Below, piece after piece: positions 36,665 through 48,800 of a stretch of 64,000 bases of DNA (the first letter of the stretch is position 1; each line of letters begins with the position of its first letter). The stretch is taken from assembly GCA_032871835.1 (NCBI GenBank), contig CM065297.1, positions 16,103,098-16,167,097 of the forward strand, in the 5' to 3' direction. The stretch is from Dipteronia dyeriana (taxonomy: Eukaryota > Streptophyta > Magnoliopsida > Sapindales > Sapindaceae). The notes beneath the pieces were generated by a model. The model did not search any database. It saw only the letters and a program-made list of their open reading frames with translations, and was not told the origin of the DNA. The position numbers were made by a program, and so were the translations under genes.

Positions 36665-37120
36665 TCAATGTATTTGATACGGGAAATTACAAAAAAAAAA
36701 TCACAAATTTCTCACCGTACATTAATACCCCTTCAAAACCAACGACATCTACCAACAAGAAGAAAAAGAGCCTTGAGCCAAGAAAAAGCTGCCTGAAGAC
36801 GCTTCATCCACCAACAAGAAGAAAAAGAGATCGAAGAAGAACGTTGAGACTTACAAGATCTATATCTTCAAGGTCTTGAAGTAGGTCCACTTTGATGTCG
36901 GGATCTCAAGCAAGGCTATGAGTATTATAAACAATTTTATCAACGATATCTCAAGAAATTGGCGCACGAGGCTTCTCGTCTCGCGAGGTACAACAAGAAG
37001 CCAACCATCACTTCTCGGGAGATCCAGACTATTGTCGGACTCGTCTTGCCTGATGAGTTGGCCAAACACGTTCTGTCTAAGAGAACCAAGGCCGTCACTA
37101 AGTTCACAAACTTTTTAAAT
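36665..37120 (+). pseudogene. histone H2B pseudogene
   Basis: Aligns with the intact H2B gene from the GGGAAATTACAAAA promoter word to the stop region. The first codons and most of the Lys/Ala/Glu-rich N-terminal tail are deleted. Homology resumes at about 36790 (GAAGACGCTTCATCCACCAACAAG), then [13 protein letters not shown] followed by a TAG where the intact gene has glutamine. A missing base near 36950 (ATATCTCAAG against ATATCTTCGAG) shifts the frame before RNWRTR. The rest of the histone fold ([20 protein letters not shown]) is readable in another frame. The stop codon is lost by an extra T, so this frame runs on into copia sequence. The promoter piece also lacks the E2F-like TTTCCCGC word. 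Confidence 0.88.
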
Positions 37121-38755
37121 GGGTTCTTTTACTTGACAGAAGCAGAACCACAAACCTATAAAGAAACAATAACTTCACCTGAGGCTCATTTATGGAAAGA
37201 AGCAATTATAGTGAAGTTGAATCCATTTTACACAACCATACATGGGAATTGGTTAACTTACCACCAGGTAATAAACCAATAGGCTATAAATGGATTAAAA
37301 TAAATCTAAAAGTCGACTGTACAATAGATAAATATAAGGCATATTTGGTTGTTAAAGGGTATCGGTAAAAGAAAGGGTTGGATTATTTCGACACTTATTC
37401 TCTTGTATCAAGAATAACATCTATTAGGATGCTAATTGCAACAATGGTTATTCATAATATGGATGTACACCAGATGGATGTGAAAACAACATTTTAAAAT
37501 GGGGAATTATATGAAGAAATATATATAGAACAACCAGAAGACTTTGTGGTAAAAGGTCAAGAAAACAAAGTCTATGGACTTGTTAAGTCTTTGTATGGGC
37601 CCAAACAAGCACTAAAACAATGACACAAAAAGTTTGATCATATAGTGCTAACACATGGTTTTAAATTAAATGAATACGATAAATGTGTTTACATCAAGAA
37701 TATGAAATATTCTTATGTACTTGTATGATTGTATGTTGATGACATGTTAATCATGGAAACAAGTAAGGATGTGATAAGTTCTACTAAAAAGATGTTAAAT
37801 TCTAATTTTGATATGAAAGCCTTAGGTCTAGCCAATGTCATTTTAGGAATTCAAATCAAACAAAATAATGAAGGATATATCCTTACTCAATCTCATTACA
37901 TAGAAAAGATATTAACAAGGTTTGATCAAGTTGATTGCAAATCTACGCTAACTCCATTTGATGCAAATTGAAAATTACATATACATATGGGAGAAGCAAT
38001 TAGTCAATTGGAATATTTTCGTATCATTGGTAGCTTTATGTATTTGATGAACTCCGCTAGATCGGATCTTGCTTACGCAGTAAGCAGACGTAGTGGATAC
38101 ACAAATAATCATGGACATGATCACTAGGAAGCACTAATCAGAGTGTTAAGATATTTAAAATACACCTTATATTACTCCCTGTACTATACAAAATATCCAC
38201 CGGTACTAGAATGATTTAGTTATGCTAATTAGATTTTAGATAACACAAACTAAATCAACTAGTAGATATGTTTTCACTTTAGGTGGAGCCTCAGTCTCAT
38301 GAAAGTCCTCCAAGCAGACGTGTATAACATGTTCTATAATGGAATCAAATTTTATAGCCCTGAATAAAGCCGCTGAAGAAGCGGAATGACTAAGAAATTT
38401 TCTTAAGGACATTTTGGTATGGTCTAAGCCTGTAACAACAATTTGTTACATTGTGACAGTATGACAGCGCAAGCAATAGCAAAAAGTAGTGTATACAATG
38501 GCAAGTCAAGACATATCAGGGGCATGGATAATACAATTAAATAATTGCTCTCAAATAGAGTTATATCCATTGATTATGTAAAATCAAAGGAAAATATTGC
38601 AAATCCTTTGACAAAAGACCTATCTAGAGAGCAAATTAAGTATACATCAAGGGGAATGAGTTTAAAGTCACTCAATATGTCAAGCCAGATGGAAACCTAA
38701 CATAGCCGATTGGAGATCTTATGGTCTACGTTCAATAGGCAAACTAGTCTGGTAA
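37121..38755 (+). pseudogene. 5'-truncated copia RT-RNase H
   Basis: Starts abruptly after the H2B pseudogene with [20 protein letters not shown], the normal N-terminal part of copia RT. Then: a decayed stretch; NKVYGLVKSLYGPKQA near 37567; the catalytic motif LYVDDMLIM near 37727; FDMKALGLANVILGIQIK; and near 38500 the RNase H tail GKSRHIRGMDNTIK and IDYVKSKENIANPLTKDLS. Many stops in between. The readable parts are in two or more frames. A family different from the 7970 element. No integrase or gag upstream. Confidence 0.85.
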
Positions 38756-38760
38756 GACTT

Positions 38761-40919
38761 TGTTGGAACCTTGTTCACTGGTCACGCAACGGAAGTAGGT
38801 TTTTTTTTTTAAAAAAACTTTTTATACAGATTGTAAACAATTTGGGACCAGTGAACTTAGGATTAATTTTATTTTTTTGAAACTAATGCATACAATATTA
38901 TTACAGTAATAAAATATATGTATACAAGGAAATTGAAATCAATACTAAGAAGAATATTTATAGAACCTTACCAACGTTTGGAGGTTCCTTCATTTTTTAT
39001 GATGCTTCTGGTCTGTACCGTTGATCTTCCTTGCTATATCTTGAGAATGGTAATTACATGTGGACGTGTCACGGTTTCAATAACTTGAATGGAGAATGTA
39101 GAGATAATTGAAGAAACTTTTTTTTCTATGTATTTCGAAAATACAAAAGTATGAAACTATATATATATTCTTTGTTTACTGTGCACGGAGTACAAAAGAA
39201 AATATATCAAGTGTATTTTTCTTTTCTTTTCTTTTTTGACATCACGCACACACTTCCCCAAAAACATGTTCACTGTGAAACACTTGCACTTTTCTTTCTA
39301 TGTCAACAGACACTTGCCTGATAAGTTTTAGTTACATGTGTCTCACGCACACACTGCACTTTTGCCAAAATATAATGATGTGTTTTTTTAATGGATGTTG
39401 TGTTTTATATTCTCACACACTTAATTGCACTTAAGCAAACTGAAAGTCAATTAATACGTGTGACTTTTCTTTTATGATCACAAATAAATCTCACATTTTT
39501 AGCTAAATTTTTTGTTGATTTGGTCTTGAATTTCAAAAGCTAAATATATCTAATATATTTTTACTTTTAAACAACTAATCAAATCTTTATTTGATTTTCA
39601 AAATCCTTCAAATAAAAAATATCTCATATCTTTTATTTAAAAATAATTTTGAATTTAAATATTTTAAATTCAATTTCAAATATTTAATAAAATAAAATAA
39701 TCATATTATCTTATTCTATCAAATATCAACTAGCACATTTAATTTAGTGATTAATAACATAATTAAATAATCTTATTAAATTTATTTAATCACCATTATT
39801 CATTAATTAAATAATCTCATTATTCAATTAATTTCCGAATAAACACGTGTCACTTTCGTAACACAATTAATTGGACAATTCAATTAATTAAATGTGACCC
39901 TTGTTATCTAAATCGATCGGGCTAGTAAGGGGACCTAATGAACCCATAATATTTTGAGCTTTAATAATCCTCGGAATCATTAATTAAATTCTTTAATTAA
40001 TATTCCTTGATTATTAACTCCGGTGCTATTCCACTAAAAACCCGAAGTTACACTCTCTCAACTGTAGACGCTTTTACACAGACCGATACAACTCGGTGTC
40101 CATCGATATAGTTATTACACATTGTGTGATCCTCCACAGTAGTTTATAATTAGAGCTGGGTCATAATGTCCTTTATACCCCTCTGATTACATATATCCTT
40201 TAAGTACCGTTGATTCTCTAATGGATAATAAATCCTATTTCCTCACAGAATTAGGTGAGCGCTCATATTATCCAAGCCCTAAATCAATCCTTAAGGGAAC
40301 TACCATCTACCTCTCACAAGAAAAAGTTGATTTCACTATTGTGTACAAACCTTCCCAGCCATAAGTCAAACCGCAATCCCAACATACGGAGCATATTGAT
40401 CAGGAAATGCATCTGAGTTTACCCATGATATATCAAAGACCACGATCTAACCTAAAGGAGTCGATAAGACCCTCAAGATTAAGATCACTCACATATAGCC
40501 ATCATAAATTGATATATATGAATCTCATCAGTAAATGAATCTTAGTGAGAGATTCAAATAGATCATGACCCAGTTCCATATGATCACATCATACAAGGTG
40601 TCTCCATTCTCATATCTCCATACGAATGATCTAAGAAAGAATCACCATACACTACAGAATAGACCACAACTGTAGATTAACTACAAATAAAGTACCCATC
40701 TTTCTTTGCTATCTACAGACTTTTTAGATTGCACGTCTCTTACTGTATCTATCTGTATATGACATTCATATACACAGTTTAAGATTACATCCAGTAATCT
40801 TAAATGTTTATATGCACAAATTATAAAATAAACAATACAACAATAATGAATTGAATTTTTCTTTTATTTATTTCGTTAATCCATTTACAAATTATATCTT
40901 TAGAGCATCAACCCCAACA
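38761..40919 (-). mobile_element. solo copia LTR (2.16 kb)
   Basis: TG...CA borders: TGTTGGAACC at the left and CCCCAACA at the right. Flanking 5-mers GACTT (38756-38760) and AACTT (40920-40924) agree at four of five bases. Minus orientation is preferred, because its right end then begins TGTTGGGGTTGATGCTCTAAAG and its left end has CTTCCGTTGCGTG, like the end of the 7970-family LTR. No internal sequence on either side, so it is probably the product of LTR-LTR recombination. It interrupts the tail of the older copia fragment. Confidence 0.7.
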
Positions 40920-40924
40920 AACTT

Positions 40925-41459
40925 AAATTGTAAAACACACAATTTAGCTCATTCCTATGATGATTGGTATGTTGTATGTAGTTGTTAAGGATATGCTATG
41001 CATTTAATGACACCAATATCTAGTTATCTAGAGAAATTAAGCATACAACTTTTAATTTGTGTCACCTATATGATAGTAAATGTGGGGTCGCATTTATGAG
41101 AATGAAAAAAAAAACTAAATTCTCGAAAGTTATCATGAAAATCAGGGTTTGTTCAGGACCAAAATGAACAAAAACGTATGAATTAAAGTATATTTAAGAG
41201 GTGTTTTGTATGAGAGATGTTGTCTTGATACTACCACGTTGAACATTTCTAGATCATCTATATTCACTTTATCACCAAGTAAATCCAATGTGCTTTCACT
41301 AGAGTAAATTTAAGTCTAAAAGACACTTCTTTTTATCCATAACACTTATGTTCTTCTAAAGTACATTTAGTTAGTAGACAAAGGTCGTAGCATAAATGTG
41401 GAGTATTGAATTTTAAATCAAATGTGGGGTATTGTTGAAGATGTTTGATTTAAAATTTG
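40925..41459. other. probable tail of the older copia, no gene seen
   Basis: Sequence that would follow 38755 before the solo LTR inserted. Two purine-rich AAATGTGGGGT words (near 41090 and 41420) could be polypurine-tract relics. Nothing coding. Confidence 0.4.
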
Positions 41460-42081
41460 ATTTTTTTTTTTAAATTTTAAACTCAGACAGTTATAAACAT
41501 CAGTGTTCAAAATAATGTCTGTTTTTTTTAAAGACCCAATCCTATCATTTTATTTTAATAGACACAATCATGTCTTTTTATTTTAAACAGACACAACTCA
41601 ACTTTATGACAATTGTGTTTTTATAAAAACGCATGTCTGAATTTATAAATAGGATAGGTGAGTTAAGTTTGCAGAGAAATTTTTTATTTAATTTTTTCTT
41701 TCATTCAACATACTGCATTTATATTGTACTGAGAGGAAAATATATAGTTTGTCAAGGTTCAAAATTTTGTACTATAATTTTCAAAACAGATAGCTGTATC
41801 CTAACAGGTAGAGTCATCCATCGGTTTTCAAGCACAGTGAATGAGTGAAATACTGTCTTTAGCACATTGCTCAACACAAACCTCTATATTCATTCAAACA
41901 ATTGTATATACAAATTAGTATTTTTATATTGTTTTATTGGTTTTTCATTAAAAAGTAATACATTTGTTTTTATAATAGATATAGAAAAACAGTATTACAT
42001 TTATATTGTTAAAAGTGTAGTATATCATTAGTTTATTTATTTATTTTAAATAAAAGTTACTACACATTTTTTCTTATAGTG
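41460..42081. mobile_element. possible CACTA-type element end
   Basis: The right end reads TTTTTTCTTATAGTG (ending 42081), i.e. CACTATAAGAAAAAA on the minus strand, close to the plant CACTA terminus CACTACAAGAAAA. Short repeats of GACACAA/TGTGTCT type at about 41555-41600 could be subterminal repeats. No left end or 3-bp duplication was found. Confidence 0.35.
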
Positions 42082-42094
42082 TTAAAGAGACTAT

Positions 42095-42542
42095 AAAATA
42101 ATATATGTATAATAAATTATAAGTCAATTACAAAATATTTATCTATAAGGTTTTATATTGGAAACAAGAAAAGTTTACAAGCATTTCGAGTTCAAACGAC
42201 ACCGTTTCCAATGCATCAGATTTAACTTTTAAGTTCGGTCTAGTCTAAACTACCAAACCCGGCCCTGAGTTTCGTTGTATTCGACGCGGGGAATTACAAA
42301 AATTTCACCTAATTTCCCGCTGAGGAAAATTACAATCTCACCGTACATTAATACACCTTCAAAACCAACGGCATCCAGCCCTCAATCCGCGTGAATCAAA
42401 ATCCACCAATCACACGTCTCCCCAGACATCTATATAAGCCAAGCCCTAGCACTCTCTAAGATAAACATTACACTCCAACCTCCACCGATTAAAATTCGAT
42501 CAATTTCAATCTATTCTTTTCACCAAATCAATCGTCTATCAA
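42095..42542 (+). promoter_or_regulatory. H2B promoter and 5' leader
   Basis: The TATA box TATATAA at 42431-42437 lies about 110 bases before the ATG. Upstream are a CCAAT word at 42406-42410; AATCCGCG at 42384-42391, which is CGCGGATT on the other strand and one base from the plant histone octamer CGCGGATC; an E2F-type site TTTCCCGC at 42313-42320; and a reversed GCGGGGAA at 42286-42293. This set fits S-phase expression, as known for plant histone genes. The assignment is by motif only. Confidence 0.75.
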
Positions 42543-42962
42543 ATGGCTCCCAAAGCCGAGAAGAAGCCCGCCGAGAAAAAGCCAGCGGCAGAGAAGGCCC
42601 CTGCGGAGAAGAAGCCGAGAGCGGAGAAGAAGCTGCCCAAAGACGCTTCGTCCACCGACAAGAAGAAGAAGAGATCGAAGAAGAGCGTTGAGACCTACAA
42701 GATCTACATCTTCAAGGTCTTGAAGCAGGTCCACCCTGATATCGGGATCTCGAGCAAGGCTATGGGTATCATGAACAGTTTCATCAATGATATCTTCGAG
42801 AAATTGGCGCAGGAGGCTTCTCGTCTCGCGAGATACAACAAGAAGCCAACCATCACTTCTCGGGAGATCCAGACTGCAGTCAGACTCGTCTTGCCTGGTG
42901 AGCTGGCCAAGCACGCCGTGTCTGAGGGAACCAAGGCTGTTACCAAGTTCACAAGCTCTTAA
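42543..42962 (+). CDS. histone H2B
   Basis: Core histone that pairs with H2A in the nucleosome. Intronless, 139 residues, within the usual plant H2B range. The N-terminal tail (about 1-45) is Lys/Ala/Pro/Glu-rich with repeated AEKKP motifs typical of plant H2B. The histone fold follows (about 46-139): [77 protein letters not shown]. The lysine in AVTKFTSS (residue 135) corresponds to the conserved monoubiquitination site. The start has strong context (ATCAAATGGCT) and a promoter with histone-type sites. A broken copy lies at 36665-37120. No frame damage is seen, so it is probably functional. Confidence 0.96.
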   Translation: MAPKAEKKPAEKKPAAEKAPAEKKPRAEKKLPKDASSTDKKKKRSKKSVETYKIYIFKVLKQVHPDIGISSKAMGIMNSFINDIFEKLAQEASRLARYNKKPTITSREIQTAVRLVLPGELAKHAVSEGTKAVTKFTSS

Positions 42963-44012
42963 AATGGTTTTTTCTAGGGTTTGGGTTGTTTTTTTCTTTT
43001 CGGGTGTAACTCGCTGCCGTGTAGGGTTTCGTTAGTATATTACCAGTCTCCTTTTTTTCTTCTGTCTTGTAATTTTCGTGGTACTTTAATGAATTTTAAG
43101 CGGTAATTAGAGAATTTTGGTATCTCTTTGACTGTTTTGTTTACTTAATATTTGTTAAGCTCGTACATTTATGCATACTAGAAATGGTATCTGTCATCGG
43201 CGTTATTTTATTTGCTATACATTCTATGTCGTAATATGTAGTGATTTAGTGGTACGAAATCAGATCTGGTTGTCTTTTTGTAACAAAGAATTATCAGACT
43301 TGTTATATCTTGAGGATGTTGGTTTCCATTTGGAAACGAATGAGCCTGGATATTTTTGTTGAAATTGAGCGAGGGACCTGGATATAGTATTTTTAATGGA
43401 AATTTCTCTATAATTGGGAGATGATATCACAGACGGGACTCTCACGAATGGAATAATGTATGTGTTTTTAAACATTTCAATTTTAATTTTATCTATATTA
43501 CCGATTGTTAAAAAAAAAAATTATTTTTGTTTTCAGTTTTAAATTTTAAAAATATATCTGTTACTATATATTAAAAGATGTATATAAAAAATGAAAATAA
43601 AAAAATAAGTTCAAAAGGTTAATTAAAAACTATTAAAAATTGAAATATCAATTTCGGTATTTTGTTTAATATTATTATAAATATAAATAAATAAACTAAT
43701 TAATTAATACAATTTTTATATTATAATTATTAAATTAAATAAAAATAACACAAAATTAATTCAAAAAAAATATAAAAAAATGAATTTATTAAAACTAAAC
43801 TATTAAATTATAAATAAATAATTATGATATATAAATTATGTAATATAAAAAAATATAAAAAATATATTAAATATTATAATTTATATTTTCTTTTATATAA
43901 TAATACATAATATGATATACATATAGATATTATGACATGATATTATATGTATATATATATATATATAAGAAGGATATTATGGTCATTTGAAAATATTTTT
44001 CCATTTTATCCT
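42963..44012. other. H2B 3' region and AT-rich spacer
   Basis: The first 150 bases are probable 3' untranslated sequence, with TTTAATGAATTTTAAG near 43085 as a possible polyadenylation context. From about 43490 to 43980 the DNA is almost pure A/T and nothing is recognised. Confidence 0.5.
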
Positions 44013-45834
44013 TGAAAAGTTCCTTAAAAACGTGTCAATAACCTAGGGGGCATGGGGGGTTTAATCGAATCAATTACCGATTTGTCGATTAATCAATATT
44101 AACACAAATTACCTCGAATAAACAAGCATGCACTAAAATCAATTATACTTAAAACAATAACACATAATATTTACGTGGAAACCCTTCAAATGGGAAAAAC
44201 CACGAGCTGATATGTACGTCACACTAGATCCTCAAATCTACTATTGAATGAAAGTTTACAACCTACGTTGACTTCCTGTCACACCCTCCAGTTGCTAACC
44301 TTTTCACTCTACCCAACGACCTTAATAGTGATTATTGATCTATTTGCTTGTGCACTAACCACTTAGTCACAATTAGTGCACAAGACTTAACCTCAATGAA
44401 GAGTCAAACACAACCTAAGTGAGTATGATAAAATATTCAAACATGCAAGTAATGCTAGACAACACTAAATGCTTATCTAGGAATTTAAGAATGTCACTAA
44501 GTACAATACCTAGATATCAATGTCTAAATGAATGTTTATAAAGATTTAACTAGATATAGTTATGCAACAATATATCATAGTTATCACATAAAGGGCCAAT
44601 CAACATATGTTGTCATTAAACATGACATGATCATAAAATGTAATCATCAAAATGCAATAAATATGACCTAATTAGCTAGAGGCAATAATGACTTAAATGC
44701 TAGCTATCACAAAAGCCATATCAACACAAGTTGTCATTAAGCTTGGCAAGGACTATAATGCAATCACAAAATGCAATCAATGAATCCTAAACAATATCTA
44801 AATGCAAAATATAGAGATTTAGCTATAAGGGTAAAATGGTCACAAACCCTAACTATCACAAAATATAAATCTCAACCAACAATCAACAATCCAAGCATGT
44901 TATAAATACAATTCAACATAAAAGCATATAATCAATAAACAATAAATGCTATTCCTAGGTAAACATGACCTAGTAATGAAACAAGTTCTAGAGCATGTAG
45001 AGATTACCTAGTCAATTAAAACAAGAGGAATTCATGCTTAGAAGATGCTAGATGCTCATGGATTGAAGTTTGGTTGAGTAAAAATGGATTCTTAGAAGCT
45101 CTCTTTCTCTAAAAGCCAATTTCTCTCTCAAAGAAAAGTTTGGTGAGTAAAAATGGCTTTTTGGACTCACACAACCAAAAAGAAGAGAAGAGAACATATA
45201 TATATATATATATATATATTGTGCCCTACACGAAATGGCGTCGTTTTGGACAAGGGGCAACTGATTACCGTCATGACCGCTATGCATGCCACAGCCTAGG
45301 CAAGTGTCCAGACCGCGGTAGAGTGAGCGGTGCATCGCCTGGGAATCTCCGCTGTCTGGACAGCGGTATAGGCAGTGTCCAGACCACGGTAGAGCAAGCG
45401 GTGCATCACTGGGAAACTTCGCTTGGGAGACCGCTGTGCATGCAACGTGCACAGGCCGCGGTAGCATCAATGTGCAACGCCTGGAGAACACCGCTGTGCA
45501 TACCGCGGTGGAGGTAATGCACATGGAACGGTCCCGGCCGATGTCAAGAGGAAAATCCTCTTCTAAGGGAAAACTTAATGCAACAAACACCCAAGCAAGA
45601 TTTATGGCAAAGAGGCACACAATTAAGGCAATTTCGCATTCATGCAAGATGATCAAAGACATGCATGGGAGTGTGTGTGTGCACTAAAAACTCTTCGGAA
45701 AAGGTTAAACAAGTGGTTTACCTTTTGAAGCTTGAGCTAGGTCTTGAGCAATGATGACCTAAACTACCTTTACACAATAATCTCTAAATGTGGTTGTCAA
45801 CGAAATGAGCCAATAAAAAACTGAGGAACTTACA
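44013..45834 (-). repeat. 3' LTR of the gag-only element
   Basis: TGAAAAGTTCC...GGAACTTACA in plus sense; in element sense it starts TGTAAGTTCC and ends GGAACTTTTCA, so the borders form an 11-base imperfect inverted repeat. A GC-rich block lies at about 45230-45540. Partner 48801-50630. Confidence 0.88.
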
Positions 45835-45836
45835 AT

Positions 45837-45848
45837 CTCCCCCTTTGG
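45837..45848 (-). promoter_or_regulatory. polypurine tract
   Basis: CCAAAGGGGGAG on the minus strand, two bases from the 3' LTR start. Confidence 0.75.
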
Positions 45849-47151
45849 CTATTTCGTGACAAAACCACCACTCACAATTCATCCTCACAAAAAAAAAAAA
45901 GGGTCAACAAAGTTTTTCTACATTACAAAGAGATGCCTAATAAACTAGATCTTCAAGTCATCCATCTCGTGTATAATCAACATCCCTACAAAACAAAATA
46001 ACTACACTTTCCAAGACAAGTGTATGTAAGGTGATCAAAGACATAAAAACAAGAGCAATTTGCCTACAATAGAAACAAGCAGCATGCATCAACAATGCAA
46101 ATGCAAATGCAAATGCTTCCCCTAAATAGGTTAACTCCCCCTCAATGAGTCAAACTCAACTCCTTTAAATCCTCAAACTCAACTCCCCATAAATCTACAC
46201 TACTCCCCTTTTTTGTCATGAGATAGACAAATGAGTATCCCCTTAAGAAGGCATTAGCAAGGAGAGCTTACGGCACAAAACATATACATAATCATTTAAA
46301 AAAATTTATGCAACTCAATTAAGAAGAGAGAATAAGGAGTTTTATTACATAAAAAAAATGTGTGAACGTATGCTTTGCATACAAAACAAGTTGTATTCAA
46401 GATTAAAACATGGTATTTGGCAAAGCAAAATAACAAAGGTTTCTAAGAGAATTCAAACCAATTTCACCCTTTGTCATGGAATAAGCAAGATATAGATTGT
46501 AAAATAAATTCATTTTAAGAACAACTATATCAACCTTTACAAGTAAAACAAGACATGAACGACTATTGTGCCCGTTTTTATTTTTCCGGGTGGAATGCCT
46601 GTATGATAGTAGCATTGTTTGACTAGTAAAGAGAGAGAGACTTTTAGATTGTAAAATCCTTGAAATGGATACAAGATCCTTATTGATTGAAGTCTCATAA
46701 TTGCTTTCACACACACATTTTTGCATTCATTTTAGAGCATTCAACAATTTCATCATGCATAATACTTTAAAGCATGTCATATAAAGAATCAACATGTCAT
46801 GGAGATCAATTCTAGGTCATTCAAAATGTACTTCCCAATCAATTATTCTATTCCAAAAATGCATGTTTGGTCATAAATAAGACATGGATTGCATGTAAAG
46901 CAAAGTTGTACACTTATTAAAAAAAATATGTACAACCAATCATCTCAAGCAATTAATAAAGAAGCATAAATATTATCAATGAGCACAATGCATTGCCAAT
47001 TTGCTCTCTTTGCTTGAGCTCCCCATATGGGGTCAATCAAAACAAGTCAAGAGGGGATATGAGTCCCTATAGACTTACCAAGACCTTTTGACCTAGTTGA
47101 GCCTATGGGTGAAACCTTAGCACAATGGCATGTGGGTTCATCTTTTCTAAT
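45849..47151 (-). other. 3' interior of the gag-only element, no gene seen
   Basis: AT-rich with stops in all frames. It occupies the place where pol would be in an autonomous relative. I see no RT (YxDD), integrase or RNase H motif on either strand. Confidence 0.6.
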
Positions 47152-48708
47152 CTACTTAGGTGACACATTGTCATTCCTAGTGGTCAAGATCATCATATTA
47201 CTCCTAGGATCATTAACACTAGCTTTCCTAGGCACATGTATATTGGCTCTACCCCTTTTTCTTTCAATCATGCTCTTAGTTCTACACATGTTAATGTACT
47301 TGAAGCAATTTGGTCTAATATGACCATAAACACCACAAAAATGACATGAAGGAATAAAATGAGGGGTCATACCATTCCTTTGTGAGGACAAAGGTGCTTT
47401 CCCATGTCTTTGAGCTTTCCTATGGTGTGGTATTGATTCTCTTCTCCTTTGTTGTTGAGTTGGAGAAGATTGCTTCCTTGGTTGAGCGTGCTTGGCTTGC
47501 CTCATTGGTTGAGGAAAGCTTGGAGGTGGAGATCTTGATTGTTGAGGATTAGCTTCATTATTCATTGGCATCTCTACTTGGTCATTCTTGGATGACTCTC
47601 CAAGATCAATCTTCCTCCTAGGATGTTTTGGAGGTGAAGTTTTCCTTTTGCCTTGAGTTTGAGGTTGTTTGACCTTGACCTTCTTCGATTCTTTAAGGGA
47701 CTTTATCTCTTTATCCTTGATAATCTTCAAGGAATTGTCTTTCTTGGCTAGTTCATCCTTCATTGCCTTCATCCTTTGATGGCAATCATTAATCTCCTTC
47801 TCATACTTTGACATATCAACTATGTCCACTTTCAAGGAGTCATCTAACTTGGTCCTTAGTTGAAGTTTTTCCCTCTTCAACTCCTTGATTTCTTCGTTTT
47901 TCTTTTTCAAGGACCTTTGAAGACTTTCGATGAAGTCTTCATAATCAAACCCTTCACAACTCAAGTTCTTGGAGCTTGAACTTTCTTCATCGAAGCTTCT
48001 ACCACTTGTGCTCTCGTGGTAATCATCATTTAAGCTAGCTTCTTCAAGGTCAAACTTGAGTGATGGGTGTCTTGTGGCCGTTTTAGAGTTGTCATTATGT
48101 AAAGCGTGCAAAACTATGTGATTCCTTTCACATCCCTTCGAACTCGAAGAGCATTCTTCACTTTCACTACAAAAGTAGGCCTTTGGTTTGCCTCTTCGAC
48201 TCTTGCTCTTTGAGTTTCCACAATCCGTGGAGATGTGCCCATAGCCACCACAATCAAAACATTTAAGCTTAATCTTTGAGGTACCTAATTTTTTGTGTTC
48301 TTCTTTCACGGTACCTTTATGGATGACTCTTAGAATCTCCCAAGCTTCTCGAACATCTTGAGTTGTTTAGATGAGTTTTCCATGACTCTCACCCACTGCA
48401 CAATATAAGGCACAGAGGCCCTTTGAGTTCCATTCGGCAGCCTCGAGTTCGTCAACTGTCCACTTGGACTTGGGCTTAGGCATAGAAGCCCCATTCTCTT
48501 GTGTCTCTGTGGGAGGTGAATACCCTTCTTCCACACACATCCACACATGCTCATCAAGGTCACACAAAAAAACTTCCATCCTCACTTTCCAAGAGGAGTA
48601 GTTATCCTTGGTGAGCATTGGTGGTTCAGAGATCAAAGCACCCTCTAGTCTCTCAAAATCACTCATGGTGTTTTGGGTTATATGAATGTACATGCAATGC
48701 AACAACAC
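47152..48708 (-). pseudogene. gag with two zinc knuckles and a coiled coil, one in-frame stop
   Basis: Start at 48708 or, more likely, the internal ATG of MSDFERLEGALIS (about 48666). The N-terminal gag part includes LTKDNYSSWKVRMEVFL and ALYCAVGESHGKLI, then a TAA at about 48366-48364. The same frame continues (TTQDVREAWEILRVIHKGT) to 47152. Two C-x2-C-x4-H-x4-C knuckles are present: CFDCGGYGHISTDC (near 48270) and CHFCGVYGHIRPNC (near 47340). Between them lie a Ser/Glu-rich region, a Lys/Glu-rich coiled coil (about 47930-47680) and a basic Pro/Gln linker. The part expected between the capsid N-terminus and the first knuckle is shortened, suggesting a deletion. Related copia gags of SIRE type have a similar layout. 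Confidence 0.82.
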
Positions 48709-48786
48709 AAAATGCGAGCACTAAACAAAAATGCACAAAGCACGACACACACAGAGCACAAATCACCTAACTATGCCTAGGCACCT

Positions 48787-48798
48787 GCTCTGATACCA
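48787..48798 (-). promoter_or_regulatory. primer binding site (initiator tRNA-Met)
   Basis: TGGTATCAGAGC on the minus strand, two bases inside the 5' LTR; an exact match to the common plant primer site. Confidence 0.9.
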
Positions 48799-48800
48799 AT

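Noticed and set aside
42528..42914. 128-codon frame on the minus strand opposite histone H2B
   Set aside because: Shadow of the H2B gene; Leu/Arg-rich composition mirrors the Lys/Glu-rich sense strand.
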